Positions 1-5,540 of a DNA stretch of 7,621 bases are shown piece after piece. Each line of letters starts with the position of its first letter. Positions within the stretch are counted from its first letter, which is position 1. Both the position numbers and the translations under genes were made by a program. The stretch spans positions 1-7,621 of the forward strand of contig JAOUGQ010000134.1 in the NCBI GenBank assembly GCA_029865515.1, read 5' to 3'. Source of the stretch: Nitrospirota bacterium. Lineage in GTDB: Bacteria > Nitrospirota > Nitrospiria > Nitrospirales > UBA8639. A model generated the notes under the pieces. It saw only the letters and a list, made by a program, of their open reading frames with translations. It made no database searches and was not told the origin of the DNA.

Positions 1-125
1 TCAACTTGGGCTACCGTGCCCCAGAAGTCAAAAAAGCCATGAATCTCGCATCGGCCAAAATGGATGAACCCTACGAACTCGAAGACCTCATCCGCTCCAC
101 TCTCAGAGAATTAGCCAAAGGGTAA
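1..125 (+). CDS. ruvA: Holliday junction branch migration protein RuvA, C-terminal end (partial)
   Basis: The open frame enters from the left edge, with its first full codon at base 3, and ends at TAA 123-125, giving 40 residues. It begins NLGYRAPEVKKAM and ends with an acidic-to-basic helix containing DLIRSTLRELAKG. This is the pattern of RuvA domain III, the small three-helix module that contacts the RuvB motor: an 'LxxLGY...EV.KA' helix followed by 'LEDLIRxxLxxL'. In the family, RuvA tetramers bind Holliday junctions and RuvB drives branch migration in recombinational repair. Domains I and II lie outside the window. No ruvB follows; the next genes are on the opposite strand. The call rests on a short tail, but the spacing of the conserved glycine, the helix and the stop fits RuvA closely. 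Confidence 0.85.
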   Translation, partial: NLGYRAPEVKKAMNLASAKMDEPYELEDLIRSTLRELAKG

Positions 126-601
126 GACGAAAAGTTGCTTCACGCCCCTCAAAGATGTTGCACCCTCCCAGTATTAAGCCATAAGCCAAAGTCACTAATG
201 CGTAGGTTAAGGGAGGAAGCGAGAACAGGTATTTTCGGTGCTTGCTCGCTCGTGCCTCCATATCAGTGATGGAAATCATCAAAGCATTTAAATATTAAGG
301 TGGCAGAAACTTTTTGCTTCCCATTTCTCTTACCAATTTTCTTCGCTGGAATCGCAGTTCTTTTGCTTTAGCATAAGGACCAAAAACCTTTTGCGTCTGT
401 CATAGTCGGTAGGATTCCCTCCGATGCTCGCTCAAGCCAGCGACTTCGCAAATCACATGGCTCAAACAAAGGTCGCCTTTTTCTGTATTGGGCTACCCGT
501 CTCGGCCACGCCGAAGGCGCCTAAGAAAAATTCCCCGATCGTGTCATGAAAAAATTAGGCGCTGCAGAGCTGGAAGTAAGGTAGACGGGTTTTAGGACAG
601 G
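126..601. other. 476-base spacer between ruvA and the zinc-ribbon gene, no intact gene
   Basis: I see no complete gene here. An imperfect stem lies at 212-259: GGAGG pairs with CCTCC and AGCGAG pairs with CTCGCT around a 21-base loop. No T-run follows, so it is not a clear ruvA terminator. TGCTCGCTC occurs twice, near 243-251 and 424-432. ACCCGTCT at 495-502 is matched by AGACGGGT at 583-590. Read on the minus strand, about 540 down to 295 gives a protein-like frame rich in Lys and Arg, interrupted by in-frame TAG and TGA and ending in ...MGSKKFLPP-stop. It could be an eroded gene or an intergenic repeat element. Confidence 0.5.
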
Positions 602-784
602 CTAGAGGGTTTCACGGATTTTGATACCATGATAACCGCTTTCGAGGACGCGCTTAAAAAAGCGCAACACATCTGCTAAGTCGAACCAAAAGCCGCAATT
701 GACGCATTTCGCGTTGAACCGACGTGACACCCGGGTGTATTGACGTTCAACCAGCATCGTTCCTTGACACCTGAGACACGTCAT
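602..784 (-). CDS. Small zinc-ribbon protein (CxxC-x20-CxxC), 60 residues
   Basis: From the ATG at 784 the protein starts MTCLRCQGTM, placing the first CxxC pair at residues 3 and 6. The second pair is at residues 27 and 30 (KCVNCGFWFD). Two cysteine knuckles 20 residues apart, the second followed by glycine, form a classic zinc ribbon. The C-terminal third is a basic, partly amphipathic segment (DVLRFFKRVLES). Such proteins bind one Zn and often contact nucleic acid or another protein; the exact role is unknown. A start 12 codons upstream (820) is possible but adds a tail unlike a zinc ribbon and lies inside a perfect hairpin. Neither start has a good Shine-Dalgarno sequence. The gene lies 100-140 bases downstream of a co-directional membrane protein gene, with a T-run between them. 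Confidence 0.6.
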   Translation of the reverse strand: MTCLRCQGTMLVERQYTRVSRRFNAKCVNCGFWFDLADVLRFFKRVLESGYHGIKIRETL

Positions 785-812
785 AGATAAAAACCCGCTT
801 TCTGATAAGTAC

Positions 813-830
813 CCCGCCATAAATGGCGGG
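813..830. repeat. Perfect 8-bp inverted repeat in the leader of the zinc-ribbon gene
   Basis: CCCGCCAT and ATGGCGGG are separated by AA, forming a tight GC-rich hairpin 29 bases upstream of the preferred ATG at 784. The alternative ATG (820) sits within the stem. There is no T-run on either side, so it is not a standard terminator. It could control translation of the gene below it or protect the transcript end. Confidence 0.5.
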
Positions 831-863
831 AACTAAATACAATCTATTCCTTCGTCCGACCTT

Positions 864-925
864 AAAAAAAAGCCTAGACTCTCGTCCGCAACACCCTTCT
901 TGATGAATCAACACAAAAGGTCTAG
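864..925 (-). terminator. Weak candidate terminator after the small membrane protein gene
   Basis: On the minus strand CTAGAC, overlapping the TAG stop codon, is repeated as GTCTAG about 40 bases further on, followed by GC and eight T residues (864-871 on the plus strand). The long loop is atypical; a smaller GGAC/GTCT stem lies just before the T-run. The T8 tract is the strongest part of the evidence. Confidence 0.3.
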
Positions 926-1143
926 CGAAGTCGATTTAAAATCACCGCCACACAGCCCGCAAGGACTCCACCCCCAAAAATTGTGAGGCCCATGGAGAGG
1001 ATCCCTTCCCATGTCCCCGAATACGACGACCCGTAAATTAGATCCCTCACCCCCCCCTGAACGAGCAAGACGGCTAACGTCAGCAGGGACCCCATTCCAA
1101 ACCACCAGCCAAAAGTTCGCACATTCTCCTTAAAAAGGCCCAA
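922..1143 (-). CDS. Small glycine-rich membrane protein, two predicted helices (hypothetical)
   Basis: I do not recognise this 73-residue protein. It has a short N-terminus, then a hydrophobic stretch over about residues 12-31 (FGWWFGMGSLLTLAVLLVQ). A polar loop with Tyr, Ser and Trp (about 32-47) leads to a second hydrophobic, glycine-rich stretch at about 48-70 (SMGLTIFGGGVLAGCVAVIL) and a basic end (NRLR). A two-helix hairpin in the inner membrane is the natural reading. The longest start is TTG at 1143, with no good Shine-Dalgarno sequence. A GTG at 1122 has AAGGAG only three bases upstream and could be the true start, giving 66 residues. A promoter with a perfect -35 box lies upstream at 1194-1223, which supports expression. 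An overlapping frame on the same strand (908-1105) has no such pattern. Confidence 0.5.
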   Translation of the reverse strand: MGLFKENVRTFGWWFGMGSLLTLAVLLVQGGVRDLIYGSSYSGTWEGILSMGLTIFGGGVLAGCVAVILNRLR

Positions 1144-1193
1144 TCACGCTCTGGGAGGCTGTAGAGCCTCGTTTCATCAGGCAAAGGAATTTC

Positions 1194-1223
1194 ACTGTAA
1201 ACAGGGCATAAATAGGGTGTCAA
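1194..1223 (-). promoter_or_regulatory. Sigma-70-type promoter for the small membrane protein gene
   Basis: On the minus strand a perfect TTGACA (1218-1223) is followed after 18 bases by TACAGT (1194-1199), four of six matches to TATAAT. Transcription would begin near 1187 and give a leader of about 45 bases. That leader contains a GAGGCT/AGCCTC hairpin (1155-1170, four-base loop). The -35 box lies just 24 bases past the stop of the preceding lipoprotein gene. Confidence 0.55.
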
Positions 1224-1246
1224 GAACTGATCATGTTCATGAAGGA

Positions 1247-2437
1247 TTACGAGGAAGACATGGGAGCTTTGGCCTTACGAATGCTGTTCAACCCATGATG
1301 TAAAAAAATGGAGACATTACTGGAAGCGTTATTCACGACTGCTAACCCCGGTTCTTCTCCACGATCGGTTGCGATCGATAAAGTCGTTAACGCAAAGGGG
1401 GCATGCGGGGTGGGATAATGTCTGGGAGGATACTGAAACGTCCCGTCACCCTTGCCGAATAACAAAGATATACTGCCCGATTGAATATTGGCGACGGCCA
1501 CATCCGGAACCTTGTCGCCGTCAAAATCCTGAGCTACTCCATAATTGGGACCGGCATCACCGCCTGATTCCTTCCCTTTTTGAAAGGTCCCATCCCCGTT
1601 TCCTAAAAACACGGTAATCGTGTTCATTTCACCATTGATCACGAGAAGATCAAGTACACGATCAGTATTAAAATCCGCAAAGGAAACCCCCAAGGGCCGC
1701 TTGCCCGTCCGATAGTCAGTCGGAGATTGGAAGGTCCCATCCCCTGAACCCAACCAGATCGAGACAGCGTGACTCATCGGGCCCCCATTGGTCACAGCCA
1801 AATCCAAGTGTTTATCCCCATTCAAATCGGCCGTGGCCACGGAAGTTGGCGTGTCTCCATATTCGTATAAAGGACCCAATCGAAATTTTCCGTTGCCCAT
1901 ACCCAACAGGACTTGAATTTTGTCGTTCCGGAGTGCCACAGCCAGATCGGGAAGGAAATCTTCATTGAAATCGCCGGTAGCGATACTCACCGGGGTGCGA
2001 TGAACAAGGTATTGGGCTCCCCGCAAAAAGGTGCCATTGCCTTGTCCCAAAAACACCAGAGCATGATTATCCCCGGAGCACGCCACGACAAGATCCGAAA
2101 AATGGTCAAGATTAAAATCATCGACGGCTACATTACGCGGCTCCTGGCAGGCAGAAATAATCTTTTGGTCTTGAAAACTCCCATCACCATTCCCCAAAAG
2201 AAGAGACAGGGAATTTCCCTGGATATTGCTGGTGATCAAATCCGCAAATCCATCCCCATTAAAATCACTTGTCCGGATCGATGTAGGATTTTTACCTACA
2301 GGATAATCCTTGTAATGATAAATAAGGTCTGGTGGCTGAAATTCCTCCCCTGAAGGACAACCGACCAAAGACATTATGAGACCCGACATGCCCAACAACA
2401 TGACAAGTCGAACCCACAAAGATTGACGGGGATACAA
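1247..2437 (-). CDS. FG-GAP/VCBS repeat lipoprotein, seven-bladed beta-propeller
   Basis: With the TTG at 2437 as start, the 396-residue protein opens with a lipoprotein signal peptide: basic N-region (PRQSLWVR), hydrophobic core, and lipobox LVGC with the acylated cysteine at residue 27. Six repeats of about 49 residues follow, each with a calcium-loop-like D-F-N-x-D-x-x-x-D-L motif at about 58, 107, 156, 204, 255 and 304. Each ends in G-x-G-[DN]-G-x-F. A seventh, worn repeat lies near 350-380. This is the FG-GAP/VCBS propeller fold of integrin alpha heads and many secreted bacterial proteins, usually Ca-binding and adhesive or scaffold-like; the ligand is unknown. Longer frames reach 2536, but that codon lies inside the promoter and would place a stray hydrophobic segment before the signal peptide. 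The protein should be anchored in the outer or inner membrane. Confidence 0.88.
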   Translation of the reverse strand: MYPRQSLWVRLVMLLGMSGLIMSLVGCPSGEEFQPPDLIYHYKDYPVGKNPTSIRTSDFNGDGFADLITSNIQGNSLSLLLGNGDGSFQDQKIISACQEPRNVAVDDFNLDHFSDLVVACSGDNHALVFLGQGNGTFLRGAQYLVHRTPVSIATGDFNEDFLPDLAVALRNDKIQVLLGMGNGKFRLGPLYEYGDTPTSVATADLNGDKHLDLAVTNGGPMSHAVSIWLGSGDGTFQSPTDYRTGKRPLGVSFADFNTDRVLDLLVINGEMNTITVFLGNGDGTFQKGKESGGDAGPNYGVAQDFDGDKVPDVAVANIQSGSISLLFGKGDGTFQYPPRHYPTPHAPFALTTLSIATDRGEEPGLAVVNNASSNVSIFLHHGLNSIRKAKAPMSSS

Positions 2438-2440
2438 ATT

Positions 2441-2456
2441 CCTCTTGCCTTTCTCC
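2441..2456 (-). promoter_or_regulatory. Ribosome binding region that decides the lipoprotein start
   Basis: On the minus strand GGAGAAAGG, then AAGAGG, lead into AAT and the TTG at 2437. AAGAGG is only three bases from the start; AAAGG is ten bases away. The TTG at 2536 has nothing comparable upstream. Confidence 0.5.
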
Positions 2457-2517
2457 AGGGTGAATAGAAAAGGGGCTACTATGAAAGATACGAATAAAAA
2501 GCCTGACTGACAGCGCG

Positions 2518-2546
2518 AGTATACGGATTTTACCAAATGTTGTAAA
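2518..2546 (-). promoter_or_regulatory. Sigma-70-type promoter of the FG-GAP lipoprotein gene
   Basis: On the minus strand TTTACA (2541-2546), a 17-base spacer and TATACT (2518-2523) give five of six matches to each consensus box. Transcription would start near 2511, leaving a leader of about 74 bases before the TTG at 2437. The box pair spans the TTG at 2536, which therefore cannot be a start for this transcript. Confidence 0.7.
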
Positions 2547-2636
2547 ACCAGCAGGAGAGAGGGAAAACCTGTTTTTTCTATTTATCTAGCATGCATTTCC
2601 CCATGATTTGTTGGGGGAAGTTGTGCGGTTCGCCAC

Positions 2637-2651
2637 TGGCAGAGAATGCCA
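2637..2651. promoter_or_regulatory. Small dyad upstream of the orphan gene, possible operator
   Basis: TGGCA and TGCCA flank GAGAA, and the left half also forms GCCA-C-TGGC with the bases before it. The dyad lies about 54 bases upstream of the ATG at 2705. TATAGA at 2661-2666 could be a -10 box, but I find no convincing -35 partner. Confidence 0.25.
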
Positions 2652-2692
2652 CCTTTATGTTATAGAAATCGCTTTCCATTTGTTACGTTAGT

Positions 2693-2699
2693 AAGGAGG
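2693..2699 (+). promoter_or_regulatory. Strong Shine-Dalgarno sequence of the orphan gene
   Basis: AAGGAGG lies five bases before the ATG at 2705 and is the best ribosome binding site in the window. It fixes the start and is the main reason to believe the following gene is translated. Confidence 0.85.
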
Positions 2700-2704
2700 A
2701 AACC

Positions 2705-3028
2705 ATGGTTGAGGAAAAGCAGAAAATTGAGCTAAGCATGTACGGAGTGGCTGAGATCATAAAATGGTGCATCAATCGAAACAACGGACGCATACCGGGA
2801 ACCGATACCGAAGCATTCAAAAAGCTTCAGGCAGCTCTCGCGGAAAAGCCAGCGACAGGGGATTATTTTACGTTGGATCAGTTTTGGAAAAAGCGAATAG
2901 TCTTCGAATTCACCCCGGAAGAGGTGGCCACTATTGACCGATGCTTATATGATATTCCAAATTTTGATGGCGCTCAGCTTCCCCAAATTCGGTACAAATT
3001 TTGGCCAAAAGCAGTCTGTCAAAACTAA
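2705..3028 (+). CDS. Hypothetical soluble protein, 107 residues
   Basis: I do not recognise this protein. It has no signal peptide and no membrane segment, so it should be cytoplasmic. It seems to have two parts. Residues 1-48 read as helices around an amphipathic stretch (GVAEIIKWCINRN) and an Ala/Leu/Lys helix (EAFKKLQAALAEK). Residues 49-107 are richer in aromatics (YFTLDQFWKKRIVFEFTPEEVATID) and end in a basic, Trp-containing tail (RYKFWPKAVCQN). There are three scattered cysteines, at 22, 80 and 105, with no CxxC pair. A perfect Shine-Dalgarno sequence sets the start. The gene stands alone on its strand: its upstream neighbour is divergent, the downstream neighbour converges on it after 786 bases, and I found no clear terminator. 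Confidence 0.75.
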   Translation: MVEEKQKIELSMYGVAEIIKWCINRNNGRIPGTDTEAFKKLQAALAEKPATGDYFTLDQFWKKRIVFEFTPEEVATIDRCLYDIPNFDGAQLPQIRYKFWPKAVCQN

Positions 3029-3394
3029 GATGGGACCTGGACCACTGGCTCTTGGGTGATTCCTTTCTCCTATCAATTTTTCGCTTCATTTAAAATCACC
3101 GTGTTTTGGCGAAGGTTATCACTTTTGCCATGCATACATGGCCGAGTATGGAAACCCAACACCAATTTGGTGATGGCATGTCTTGCTACAGGGAGGCCGC
3201 AGGCAACTGGCCTAGCATAAAATGGCATACTAGATGCCTCACCTCATCATCCCCGCCATTCATACATGATCATGATGTTCATGGCCAAACACTGCCACCC
3301 AGGCGGCAAAAGACGCTAGGGTCAATCTTCCAAAGACCACCTTTTAATTTCAGGATTCACAATCCAATGAACGGGAAATGATTGCTAAAACAAT

Positions 3395-3560
3395 TCCTCC
3401 ATTAGGAGAGCCAACCAGGAACCAGCACCGAAGATCCAAACAGACAGATATTCACAAGGGACCAACCCGCCAGTTACTCATTTCTAAAAAATGATTCCAG
3501 CCCCTAGCTTCCACCTGAACCGCCAGTGACGAATCCATTCGTACCAAGAAAGCACTCTCC
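3395..3560 (-). pseudogene. Possible eroded copy of the N-terminal membrane domain of the spermidine-synthase-like protein
   Basis: Read on the minus strand with frame changes, fragments resemble the start of the neighbouring 513-residue protein: CFLGTNGFVTG against CFATAFTTG, CLFGSSVLV against PVFGSSLFV, and YLSVWIFGAGSWLALLM against SLFVWGALIGVILAAM. The DNA CTGGAA...TTTTTTAGAA is similar to the CTTGAAATTTTAGGAA of the gene. The matches need several indels and skip stop codons, so chance is a serious alternative. Confidence 0.2.
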
Positions 3561-3652
3561 AACAATCCAGGCACCATGGTGGTTTAACGGAATCCGTCCT
3601 GAGCTTTGAATCAGAGGTGGTAGACAGACAAGCATCACACTAATAAAGACCA

Positions 3653-3672
3653 TCTACCTAATGGAAGGTAGA
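3653..3672. repeat. Perfect 7-bp stem, six-base loop, downstream of the spermidine-synthase-like gene
   Basis: TCTACCT and AGGTAGA enclose AATGGA. On the minus strand it lies about 140 bases after the stop codon at 3815 and is followed by TGGTCTTTATT, too poor a T-run for a confident terminator. Confidence 0.4.
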
Positions 3673-3740
3673 ACCCATAGCCACATGAGCTCAAACCCCT
3701 TGCGTTAAAGTGTTCTTCCGATTTTTCCAAATGCTGGATT

Positions 3741-3764
3741 ATCCTTGCCGGAGCAAACAAGGAT
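3741..3764. repeat. Perfect 7-bp inverted repeat just downstream of the spermidine-synthase-like gene
   Basis: ATCCTTG and CAAGGAT flank a ten-base loop, 51 bases past the stop codon of the minus-strand gene. With the CTTTTC/GAAAAG stem at 3771-3784 it could mark the transcript 3' end, but neither stem has a T-tract. Confidence 0.4.
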
Positions 3765-3814
3765 GCCTCACTTTTCAAGAAAAGAGGAGCGGTGGCAAGC
3801 GGCGGAAGGGAAAA

Positions 3815-5356
3815 CTACCCTTCTCCTTGAAGTAAGTCTAGCGGAGAGAAATCATCGGTAAGAATATCCCCAGGAGCTAACACAACCGGCTCCTGAGACA
3901 TGAAAAATCCAAGTCCTTCCGGCGGGAAACGATTACGATTCATTTGACGGATCAAGACATCCAGAAAATGAGAATCCCGCATGGTTTGAACAGGCTCTCC
4001 GCCAAAAAAAATGAGGTTCACAGACCCTTTTTTTGTCTTCAACCATTCAGGGCCAGCTACCCCGTAAGTGACCACATCTGGAAACACAAGTTGCATGGTG
4101 GTCAACACCGCTTGCGCACGACGAACATTAGCAGGCGCATCTGAAGAGGCCAGATTGACGGCAACTGCGCCTTTAGAATTCACATGCATTCGTAATTCTT
4201 CAAAGAACTCTCGAGTCGTCACATGAAACGGAATGAGATGCCGGGCAAACACGTCGACCCATACCACATCATACATGGTAGGATTATTTCGTAAAAACGT
4301 GCGGGCGTCTTGGACGTAGACATGATGGTTCGGAGGTGGAGTATACCCAAAATATCGTTCAGCGGCCTGGACAACAGACGGATCCATTTCGATCACATCT
4401 AATTCCAGGTCCGGCCAGTTTTCCCCCAGCCACTTGGCTAATGATCCACCGCCATGGCCTAAGATCAATCCCCGCTTGGGATTCTCTACGATAGGCAAGA
4501 CACCCATCATGACCTGGCTATAGGGCAAAGCAAGAAAAGTCGGTGCGGCTTTCCACATCACCGCATGGAAGGTATTATCTAAAATCAGGTAACGAAATAA
4601 ATCATTTTCACTCACCCGAACCTGTTGATAGGGGCTATCTTCCTGATGAAGCGCCGGCGGCAAAATGATAACAGGGTGGAAACCCATCCAGGTCATCCCC
4701 CCAACTCCTGCAAAGAGAATGATTTGTAGCCCAATCGGGAGACTTCCGAGTCGCAGAGTCCACAATAGACCAAGACACACCTGCACCACCCCCAGAACTG
4801 CAACTAATGTGGTACTGCCCAGCCAGGTTAAGAGATAAAAAGACGTCCCCCAGGTTCCGACAAGACTACCAATGGTCGAAACGGCAATCATGCCACCGGT
4901 ATGACGTCCAAGATGCCCCATATCCCCAATAGCCAAACGCAAGAGTGCAGGAAGGACACCGCTCAGTCCAAATGCCGGAACAGCCAACAGCACACTGGCC
5001 GCGAAACATGGTCCCCAGCGGGGATCTTGAATCCATTGAGCGACTCGAAATACCACCGGTTGGCCTGACCATGCCAATAAGAGCGTCCAAGCCCCAGATA
5101 CCAACAACAGTCCAGCTAAGACCCTCTGGGGAGGGGATCGATCAGCCAGCCAGCCTCCTGCAGCATATCCACTGCTCATAGCTGCTAAAATCACGCCGAT
5201 CAACGCGCCCCAGACGAATAACGAGCTCCCAAAAACCGGCGCAAGAAGTCGGCTTCCTAAAATTTCAAGCGCCATCACCACGGCCCCAGTGGTAAAGGCC
5301 GTCGCAAAACACCACCAACGTGGCAGGCTGGATTGAGTCAACGAAGGTCTTGTCAT
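3815..5356 (-). CDS. Membrane-fused spermidine synthase-like protein
   Basis: The 513-residue protein has two halves. Residues about 14-230 are seven or eight hydrophobic helices, including the family-typical LEILGSRLLAPVFGSSLFVWG (30-50) and the short basic loop ADRSPPQR. Residues about 238-505 form a Rossmann-type aminopropyltransferase/methyltransferase domain: SPYQQV (241-246), nucleotide loop LGHGGGSLAKWL (299-310), acidic ribose-binding VIEMDP (321-326), DA at 350-351, YDVVWVD (362-368) and closing LTDDFSP (499-505). True spermidine synthase carries D-x-x-D-P after the beta strand. Here D368 is kept, but the second aspartate is Ala371, followed by HLIPFHVTTREFF. That sequence is typical of the fused 'SpeE-like' group, whose substrate is not settled. 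A soluble polyamine product is therefore doubtful. A strong promoter precedes the gene; the ATG at 5356 has no clear Shine-Dalgarno sequence, and no other start lies in frame nearby. Confidence 0.88.
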   Translation of the reverse strand: MTRPSLTQSSLPRWWCFATAFTTGAVVMALEILGSRLLAPVFGSSLFVWGALIGVILAAMSSGYAAGGWLADRSPPQRVLAGLLLVSGAWTLLLAWSGQPVVFRVAQWIQDPRWGPCFAASVLLAVPAFGLSGVLPALLRLAIGDMGHLGRHTGGMIAVSTIGSLVGTWGTSFYLLTWLGSTTLVAVLGVVQVCLGLLWTLRLGSLPIGLQIILFAGVGGMTWMGFHPVIILPPALHQEDSPYQQVRVSENDLFRYLILDNTFHAVMWKAAPTFLALPYSQVMMGVLPIVENPKRGLILGHGGGSLAKWLGENWPDLELDVIEMDPSVVQAAERYFGYTPPPNHHVYVQDARTFLRNNPTMYDVVWVDVFARHLIPFHVTTREFFEELRMHVNSKGAVAVNLASSDAPANVRRAQAVLTTMQLVFPDVVTYGVAGPEWLKTKKGSVNLIFFGGEPVQTMRDSHFLDVLIRQMNRNRFPPEGLGFFMSQEPVVLAPGDILTDDFSPLDLLQGEG

Positions 5357-5389
5357 AAGATGAAGAAATGTATGGGCAAAAGGGAAGTG

Positions 5390-5418
5390 ATGCTAAAGCA
5401 TGAGGTAAATGGTGTCAA
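5390..5418 (-). promoter_or_regulatory. Sigma-70-type promoter of the spermidine synthase-like gene
   Basis: On the minus strand a perfect TTGACA (5413-5418), a 17-base spacer and TAGCAT (5390-5395, four of six matches) would start RNA near 5383. The leader is about 27 bases long. The -10 box overlaps the inverted repeat TGCT-TT-AGCA (5391-5400), which could be an operator. I found no comparable promoter for murJ on the other strand of this 184-base gap. Confidence 0.6.
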
Positions 5419-5540
5419 TTCATGAGGCCGCGGATACGCAATGAAACAGAGCTCTGCTTGAATGTCCTCGCTCCCTTTGGCTCAAAATTCTAATACGTCC
5501 GACTTCTTCCAGATGAAACTGATTAACGTTTTTCGATAAT

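Larger units (their letters stand above)
3029..3814. other. 786-base spacer with many short palindromes, no intact gene
   Basis: No frame here has a convincing start and composition. Perfect short inverted repeats are unusually frequent: CACCAA-T-TTGGTG (3160-3172), GGCAT/ATGCC (3224-3238), CATGATCATG (3265-3274), CACCATGGTG (3572-3581), ACGGA-A-TCCGT (3587-3597), TCTACCT/AGGTAGA (3653-3672), ATCCTTG/CAAGGAT (3741-3764) and CTTTTC-AA-GAAAAG (3771-3784). A 91-codon TTG frame at 3106-3381 lacks a ribosome binding site and looks random. The segment 3395-3560 may be a gene remnant on the minus strand. Confidence 0.5.

Noticed and set aside
908..1105. 65-codon frame overlapping the small membrane protein gene on the same strand
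   Set aside because: It starts at GTG, has no ribosome site and no domain or membrane pattern, while the overlapping frame has two clear hydrophobic helices and a promoter.
1229..1242. TGATCATGTTCATGA, similar to GATCATGATGTTCATG near 3268
   Set aside because: A shared low-complexity CATG pattern differing by a two-base insertion; too short to call a common binding site.
1369..2353. Plus-strand frames of 82 and 146 codons
   Set aside because: They lie opposite the FG-GAP repeats and only mirror the repeated codons; composition is not protein-like.
2551..2577. CAGG...CCTG followed by six T residues, terminator-like on the plus strand
   Set aside because: The stem is only four base pairs with a 12-base loop, and no plus-strand gene lies upstream.
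2597..2619. TTCCCC/GGGGAA stem upstream of the orphan gene
   Set aside because: Six base pairs with an 11-base loop and no T-run; may be chance, no function can be argued.
3106..3381. 91-codon plus-strand frame starting at TTG
   Set aside because: No Shine-Dalgarno sequence, composition looks random, and it contains several of the palindromes of the spacer.
5458..5496. TTGAAT and TAATAC as a murJ promoter
   Set aside because: The spacing of about 27 bases is far too long for a sigma-70 promoter and no better pairing was found.
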